Below are positions 58,195 to 64,000 of a stretch of DNA of 64,000 nucleotides, one piece after another (position 1 is the first letter of the stretch; each line of letters opens with the position of its first letter). The position numbers and the translations under genes were made by a program. The notes under the pieces were generated by a model that saw only the letters and a list, made by a program, of their open reading frames with translations, searched no databases and was not told where the DNA came from. The stretch comes from Terana coerulea. Taxonomy: Eukaryota; Basidiomycota; Agaricomycetes; Polyporales; Phanerochaetaceae. The stretch covers positions 496,001 to 560,000 of the forward strand of contig JAKOGH010000042.1 in the NCBI GenBank assembly GCA_024811115.1. The letters are read 5' to 3'.

Positions 58195-58448
58195 CTGCTC
58201 TCTGAATTTCAGGCTGGACTGGGACTATTTTTATCATGGGACTTTGTGTAGCACCTTAGGTTGACATATCGTTTACCTGTTGCTTGCCTTGTGTTGGTTG
58301 ATACTTATCACATGGACCTTGCACGAGATTTCCAAATGTTAAACAGACGCATCGCCATTCCTTAATAGTACATGATTTCGTGCTTCATCGTTGAACAAGT
58401 GCTGCTGCCTCAATATGAGTATTATGAATGGAGTTGCCAGGCAAAGCA

Positions 58449-58691
58449 TCAATAGAGACCACTCACAGAAGCCATTACTTCTGGCCAGACTGCGCTTCCT
58501 TCCTGCTGCTCCTCCCACTCGAGGCGATCTTGCTCGCGGAATTGCTCGATGATAGCCTTGCCTTCCTGCACATCGTCATCGTTCGAGGGCTTCAATCCGT
58601 AGCTCTTCATGAAGTTGTTGTAGCCTCCGGACTCCTTTTGGTACGCGTAGTCAGACTTCCGGTCATCAGCCGAGTTCTTGTTGCTGGACAT
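58449..58691 (-). CDS. Small conserved hydrophilic protein
   Basis: An 80-codon frame starting MSSNKNSADDRKSDYAYQKE, then GGYNNFMKSYGLKPSNDDDV and EQFREQDRLEWEEQQEG. The acidic, helix-prone pattern with GGYNNFM.SYGL looks like a small protein I recall as common in mushroom genomes; no function is known to me. The last ~15 codons (after QQEG) do not look conserved, and a GTGAGT near 58461 suggests the true end may be spliced. Single-exon as drawn. Confidence 0.5.
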   Translation of the reverse strand: MSSNKNSADDRKSDYAYQKESGGYNNFMKSYGLKPSNDDDVQEGKAIIEQFREQDRLEWEEQQEGSAVWPEVMASVSGLY

Positions 58692-59016
58692 GAATATTAA
58701 TGATTCTATACGACGTTAGGAGGGCATGAGCTAGTGGTTGGTGACCTGCAAGACCTAGGTTATAGTTTTTGGGATTGTTTTCAAATATAGAGTCCTGGAA
58801 GGCAGAACAGAGTCAGGGCTGTCGTTTTTGTGCCTCGACAAGGACGGCACGTTAATTATTCCACTACCGCGTTGTTGTGCTTTGTTTTGGCACGCGGAAG
58901 CTTGTGATTCTCATTCCACTCGAAATGAAAGTGCAGCGGCGAGACCCAAGAACAATTGAAACACCAACGTAACCAATATACATCCATTGATACAGGAACA
59001 CAGGAACCACCCAGAC
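58692..59016. other. Intergenic, nothing recognised
   Basis: About 325 bases between the small protein gene and the dioxygenase stop. No gene, RNA or repeat was seen. Confidence 0.4.
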
Positions 59017-60476
59017 TCATGCCATAAGGGCGATGTGCCGCAGTTCGCTGAAGACTTGTCAGCCAAAGCGCTCCAAGGAATGTAGCAAACGCAACTCACT
59101 TTTGCACCTGCTGACCGACTTTCATTGGCTCGTAAACGGATTCATCTTCATCTATTTTGCCCAGATTGACCGTTGCCGCCTTGATGTCCTGGGCCTGCTT
59201 CTGAAGGCTGGGAATTGGGGTCAGGTCAAAGTCAGACGATAGGTGCCAGAAGAACGTCGAAGAGATGCGGATCTGGGGGCGGCCTGGAGCCTGCACCTTC
59301 CGCCGTTCGAGAGCCTGGTGATGCATACATTCAGTACTCGAATGCACAGGGCATGTACGTATGTGCCCTCACCTCTAATGTCGCGTCGTTTACCACGACC
59401 TCGTGGAATCCGGCCTTGATGAGCCCTCCGCTAAGATGCTCAATTTGCTTCCCGGCTTGGACAAGCAGGTAACGCCCGGTGGCGGGGAACTTGACGGGGA
59501 TGCGCTTGCCAGAGTTACGCGCCCAAATATTTAAGCCGGGATAGCGCGAACGTCCATGGATGGTCAAGAAGTTAAGATCGGTGTGGAAACCAGCAAGGAT
59601 GCTATCCTTTTGCCGCATTTGACCAGATCGGAGGCAGTGGGAGCGAGCAAGTGTGGTCTAGAAGCAAGCAAATTAGCATATTCCAGGCTCCAAGCCGCTG
59701 TAGGAAGGCAAGCTCTTACCCATATCTACCCGCTTCCCTGAAGGTCTCCCGAGGAAGTCCAAGTCCGAGTGCTGCCATTTCAGCGAGATTCTCCACGCTA
59801 AAATGTCACTTAGCAGAGTTGTAAGTGTGCATATCAGGCTGTACATACGCAGTCTTCATTGATCGACCCCACTTCTCCATAATAGGCGTCCACCGTTCCT
59901 GGATCTCCTTCGCTTGAGGAACCACGTTAGGAGCATTTAGCCCGGGGAACTGCGTCTCGTACGGCGGCTTCTCGCTCATCTTCCAGAAAAATCTGCATTT
60001 AGGGTCAGGGCTGTGTGCCGTGATATCCAAAGGTCGCTCGGAAGGGTCGAGGCGGGCGATAACATTTAGGCATGGTTCGTCTGCAGCACACTTCGGCTTT
60101 TCGGTGTTCTCCAACGTGACACCAACCTGAACAACTGTCAGCATGAATGTGTTAAGTGTAAGTGCATGTGTGTACGCACCTGGTAGCCCAACTCCGGTCG
60201 TTCGTCTTGCTTCAGCGCGACTTCGGGTTGGGCAAAGTAGTCCTCGATGAGGTCGAGGAAGACAGTGTTGTCCTCTTCGGAGACACGAGAGTCATGCAGG
60301 AGAAGAGCTCCATAGGTGATCAATGCATCTGCAGCCTTCATAGCATGAGCTTTTGGTACGAACCAATGAGGACGTGGTCATCTCACCTTCTTGCACTCCT
60401 GAAGAACGCCAAGGGAATCCTGAGGCTGCGAGAGGAAGACGTCGAGGTCGACGATGGGGAGAATCACGTCGGTCAT
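59017..60476 (-). CDS. 2-oxoglutarate/Fe(II) dioxygenase-like protein, one frame shift
   Basis: Isopenicillin-N-synthase-like non-haem iron oxygenase fold; the substrate is unknown. The start at 60476 gives MTDVILPIVDLDVFLSQP. Further exons supply ADALITYGALLLHDSRVSEE, GVTLENTEKPKCAADEPCLN and MSEKPPYETQFPGLN. The iron ligands are visible as HTD in AGFHTDLNFLTIHG and a distal His in KAGFHEVVVN; RIS in RPQIRISSTFFWHL is the Arg-x-Ser expected to bind 2-oxoglutarate. The C-terminus ends in HIALMA at 59017 after a small last exon. At CC 59613-59614 one base is missing on the coding strand, splitting SDLVKCG from QKDSILAGF. A TATAAA lies upstream. Confidence 0.8.
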
Positions 60477-60538
60477 GGTTCCAGATGATGGTGGTGGTAC
60501 ACAAGCAAATTTTGTTGCTGCCCGTGCGCGTGTGCAGC

Positions 60539-60544
60539 TTTATA
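60539..60544 (-). promoter_or_regulatory. TATA box of the dioxygenase gene
   Basis: TATAAA on the minus strand (context GATATAAAGC) about 63 bases upstream of the dioxygenase ATG, within the 289-base region shared with UBC12. The position suits a fungal core promoter. Confidence 0.55.
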
Positions 60545-60765
60545 TCTCGAGGAAGCCGGTAGTTCCTGGCAGGATGCCATATGGACGAGAGCAATCAGCT
60601 CTGGATGTGCACGCGCGCGCTTCCGATCATACATTGCTCGTAAGCGCCCTAATACACTCCGCCACCGCTGTGCCGTGAGGCAGCTCACTCAGCCGTCTAC
60701 CTCCAAGTCGCAAGACACCCCGCCACCGCCACACTTAGCCCTTCAACCAAGTACCACTAGCCACC

Positions 60766-61597
60766 ATGATCAAGGTCCGTATCCTTACAGAAATCTGCCA
60801 GTGTGCTGCGGCGCGGATGACTCATGCACGGTCCTTCAGATCTGGAGTATGAAGAAGAACGAGGATGCTGCCGCCAAGAAGAGGCCAAAGACGAGTGCAG
60901 CACAGATCCGTGTACAGAAAGGTGCGTAGTATATCGAAAGTGTACAACGACCATCTAATTCATTCTCTCCCTCGCCTACGTACAGATCTGACAGAGCTTG
61001 ACTTGCCATCGACCATGAAGACCACCTTCCCCGACCCTGCCGATCTCCTCAACTTTACCTTGACTATCACTCCTGATGAGGGTATGTACTGGCCACTTTA
61101 CGCCGTAAACGCGCACAAAATGTGACCGTACGTTATGCAGGCATGTACAAGGGTGGCGCATTCGTCTTCTCCTTCGTGATCAACAACAACTATCCGCATG
61201 AGCCACCAAAGGTCAAGTGCACTCCCAAGGTATGTGCATTGTATGTATATTGGATGTATATCCTGACCAGGAAGGTAGATCTACCACCCTAATGTTGACC
61301 TCGAGGGCAACGTATGCTTGAACATCCTTCGTGAGGACTGGAAGCCCGTACTCAACCTCAACTCCGTCATGGTCGGGCTACAATACCTGTTCCTCGAGCC
61401 AAACGCAGATGACCCTCTCAATAAAGGTATGCCGATACTCCCTCCGGCAGCGAAACATCACTGATGATATGGCAAAATCTTCAGAGGCGGCCGAGGAGCT
61501 GCGCAAGAACCGCGAACAGTTCCTGTACAACGTGAAAGCTTCCATGCGCGGAGGCGCTATCAAGGGCGTGCAGTACGACAGAATATCCGTGTCATGA
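60766..61597 (+). CDS. UBC12: NEDD8-conjugating enzyme UBC12
   Basis: E2 enzyme that transfers NEDD8/Rub1 to cullins. Exon 1 is only nine bases (Met-Ile-Lys, 60766-60774), spliced to [20 protein letters not shown]. This preserves the basic N-terminal tail that docks the NEDD8 E1. Further exons give [40 protein letters not shown] and [20 protein letters not shown], where the Cys is the active site. [19 protein letters not shown] ends the protein at 61597. Length is 178 residues, normal for UBC12. Five introns, all GT-AG, and the frame is intact. It faces the dioxygenase gene across a 289-base shared promoter. Confidence 0.92.
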
Positions 61598-63430
61598 GCT
61601 AGACATCCGTTGAGAACCATCTTCCCCGTCGACGCTGTGCTTAATCTGCTACGACACTGCCGCAGCGTTCTCATTTCCCAACAGCTAGACAACCTTTCTG
61701 GTAGCATCTACATCGTCATCGTGTACAGTTCTCCTTTTTCTTGCCTGCGGGTGTCGCTGTAATCCATACCTCTCGTACTACGTGGCCTGTGTAATCTTAC
61801 TCCTTGCATGATATTCTCCAAACTCGCGACCATCTGTACAAGTAGATAACTCAGATCGGAACAAGGCTTGGCATGTCGAAGCAGGATCAAACGTCGAACT
61901 TCGCAGCATAAAAGGATATGAGCTTGTTTGAAGATTGGATATTTGAAGGTCGCAATGTCTGGCGAGCGGGATTTCTAGTGCGTGCATCGACTTCCAAGAC
62001 GACGCAGGCGTTTGCAGGGCGCCATAATACAACGTGGACTTCTCGAGCGACCTGCTGCCAATATCGAGTTGCACGAACTGCACGGAGGAGTTGATACTCG
62101 CGAACAGCTGATGGACAAGTAGATTCATGGGTGCCTGCAGAGTTTACGGTAAACTTCGTGCAACTGTGGTGGCGCGGGAGCAGATTCACTTACCGTGGAA
62201 GCTACGAACCGCGAAATCGTGTACGGTAAGCTTCCCAGGTGGTAGATAGAGCGCCTCAAGGAACTTCTCCGAGCTGCCACTTCAAGCAGCGCGAAGCTGT
62301 AATGCGGGAACTACGAGTTTATGTGTGCCTATGAACGAGAGATGATATATGACAGATTCCAGGGGTAGCACGGCATGGCGGCTTCATGAACTGTGTTCGG
62401 GCCAACGACGAACGGAACCGTGGCACGCGGGTGCACTAGCTTGACAACATTTGGATTCTTGCGGAGCAATATATAAGTTGGTTCGTCGCGACAGCGGGAA
62501 CTCTACGCGCAGGTGTAGCTAAGGATGGCGCACCGTTATCCATGTATTTAACAAAGGGTATAAGGCTGTTCGAAGGCGGCGTGCTGGCCGTAGCCGAGAA
62601 GACGGGTGAGGCCTTGGCTTCCGGGCGACCATTCCACAACATCTGAGGGTTTCGTCGAGGTTATAGCGTCGGAGATCGGGATGTTGGGTTGTGCGACAAG
62701 GGGTGGAATGAATTGTGCAGCGAGGATATAGACAGCCGAATGGAAGCCGACCGTGATTCTCTTCTTCGTCGGGCCTGGTAGGTTGCTGGCCGGTGATAGT
62801 AGTCGGTATAGCGCGGACAGGAGAGCAGTGTTGGCTGCTGTGCCGCCATAGTTCACAGATAGGTGTGGGATGCGAGAGAGAGTAACAAGGCGCAAAGGAC
62901 TATTTGACGGCCGCATTCATACAGCCCCATGAGGTCGCAAGGCAGAGGTGGTTGGTCCTCGCCAGTGCAGATACCCATGCCGTGGATTGCTGAGGTTTAT
63001 GCAGCTGAGCAAAATCGTCCAGGGAAGAATACGCAAGTGCGTCAGGCCCAGTTCCCGGTGAAGATGAAGGAAGTGGGGAGAAGGGCGTGGAAGGCAAGAG
63101 GGCAAGCCAGCGGAGGACCAAATGCGAGCGGCTCGATCGATCGCACGGCGTTGTGGTTGAGCCACCTCCAATCGCGGGTCCTGTGTTCGACCTCGAACTT
63201 CGACCACCACCTGGCCTCTTCACCTCGCCGCTAGTGTCGCAGTACTTCAGACAGGTAGATGCGGTATTCTTCACCGGCACTAGGGGCTCTTGGGCTTCTC
63301 TGCCAACAGTGATTCACGCATTTATTCCTGCGTCGTTCGGTCTTCGAGTCTTGCCTCGCCAATTCTGGAGAGCTCACGCTCGGCCTGCTGACTCTTGGGG
63401 CCTCTTCTCTGGACGTCTTGTCACTCATTC
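61598..63430 (-). other. Unresolved coding-like region, minus strand
   Basis: No clean gene model could be built, but several minus-strand pieces read like protein. Examples are KNPNVVKLVHPRATVPFVVG through PCYPWNLSY (about 62465-62350), KFLEALYLPPGKLTVHDFAV ending in a GTAAGT donor at about 62191, KKRITVGFHSAVYILAAQFI (about 62765-62705) and TSGEVKRPGGGRSSRSN further upstream. They lie in different frames, and the intervening DNA has no consistent splice pattern. It may be a gene disrupted by frame shifts, as elsewhere in this window, or a decaying one. I do not recognise the family. Confidence 0.3.
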
Positions 63431-64000
63431 ACCACCTTCGGATGGTCGCACACTCAACGACGGCCGGTATATGGCGGGAATTTCGAGGGATAGGGGCGTT
63501 TACGGATGAAATTGCGCAGGCCGGGATTTAACGGTTGGATCGGCCTTTGGCGTTGCCTGTTGAGTCTCGCACATCTTCTGGCTCCCCCTGACTGGAGACA
63601 TCTTGGGCTTGACGATGAGGTACTTTCATGCCATCCCAAGGGGCTCTTCCCGAGACGGCAAAATTCCTCAAATCCAGCGAAATAATATGGCGTCCGCATA
63701 GGGAAGTAGAGCACATTTCGAGGACAACCATACTTTTGTCTTGATACAAGTCTCGCCTGAAACGCATCTTCGCCATTTTGGATAAGTCAGACTGTCCGCT
63801 GTGGCCTGAGGACGAAGCGGAGCCATGTTGCATTTGGTAAGGGTTTACCGTCTTGAATTTGCTTACGATGTTGACCAGAGTATGCAGGCATCCGGGACGA
63901 TTATTTCAGATACACCTCGCTGTCTCTGGCACATGCATTTCCGAATGGCTCTTGAAGTTGCCTTGCCATTCCCCCAAGTCACACTTGGCTCAGGTCACAT
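63431..64000. other. Right edge, nothing recognised
   Basis: The last 570 bases hold only short overlapping open frames on both strands, without motifs or splice support. Confidence 0.4.

Noticed and set aside
1..64000. CRISPR arrays, rRNA genes, bacterial operons, viral or toxin genes
   Set aside because: No direct-repeat arrays or matching proteins were found; gene structure is fungal throughout.

Overview
This is a gene-dense stretch of a filamentous basidiomycete genome, most likely an Agaricomycete. The reasons are genes cut by many 45-70 base GT-AG introns with CTRAY-type branch sites, short intergenic gaps, and a gene set typical of mushrooms: a Cas1p-like acyltransferase, a DIL/ankyrin protein, a fungal IQ-motif protein, a BCK1-type MAPKKK and a DUF6593-like tandem pair. 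No bacterial operons, CRISPR arrays, rRNA or tRNA genes were seen. The longest gene-free stretch is about 2.8 kb (32.56-35.36 kb).

Layout. 1-13.8 kb: a nitrilase running off the left edge, mitoribosomal mS35, a CZIB/UPF0587 zinc protein, an IQ-motif protein, a large BCK1-type MAPKKK, GID8 and RRP15, all on the minus strand except CZIB. 14.1-32.6 kb: plus-strand genes for a DIL/ankyrin protein, a dienelactone-hydrolase-like/SnoaL protein, a rhomboid protease, a Cas1p-like O-acetyltransferase, the proteasome tether STS1/Cut8, a mitochondrial PPR-like protein with a broken frame, and a REXO4-like exonuclease without its first catalytic motif. 35-46.5 kb: an uncharacterised protein, VTA1, an SDR, an arrestin-like protein, a GNAT protein and a POP3-like RNase P/MRP subunit. 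47-61.6 kb: dCMP deaminase, TTI1, aminodeoxychorismate synthase (PABA/folate), two tandem DUF6593-like genes, a small conserved protein, a 2OG-Fe(II) dioxygenase and NEDD8-conjugating UBC12. 61.6-64 kb was not resolved into a gene.

Most genes are housekeeping and do not form a pathway cluster. Several lie head-to-head with short shared promoters: RRP15/DIL, VTA1/SDR, GNAT/POP3, TTI1/ABZ1 and dioxygenase/UBC12.

The most striking property is that about half of the otherwise well-conserved genes are interrupted by single-base frame shifts. Many sit in short homopolymers (for example A5, C5, G5, CCCC). Other genes, including the 1446-codon MAPKKK, are fully open. This pattern points to residual indel errors in the assembly rather than wholesale gene death, so protein models here must be checked against reads. 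Exon junctions below were placed by eye from splice sites, frame and remembered family conservation; no search or alignment was run.
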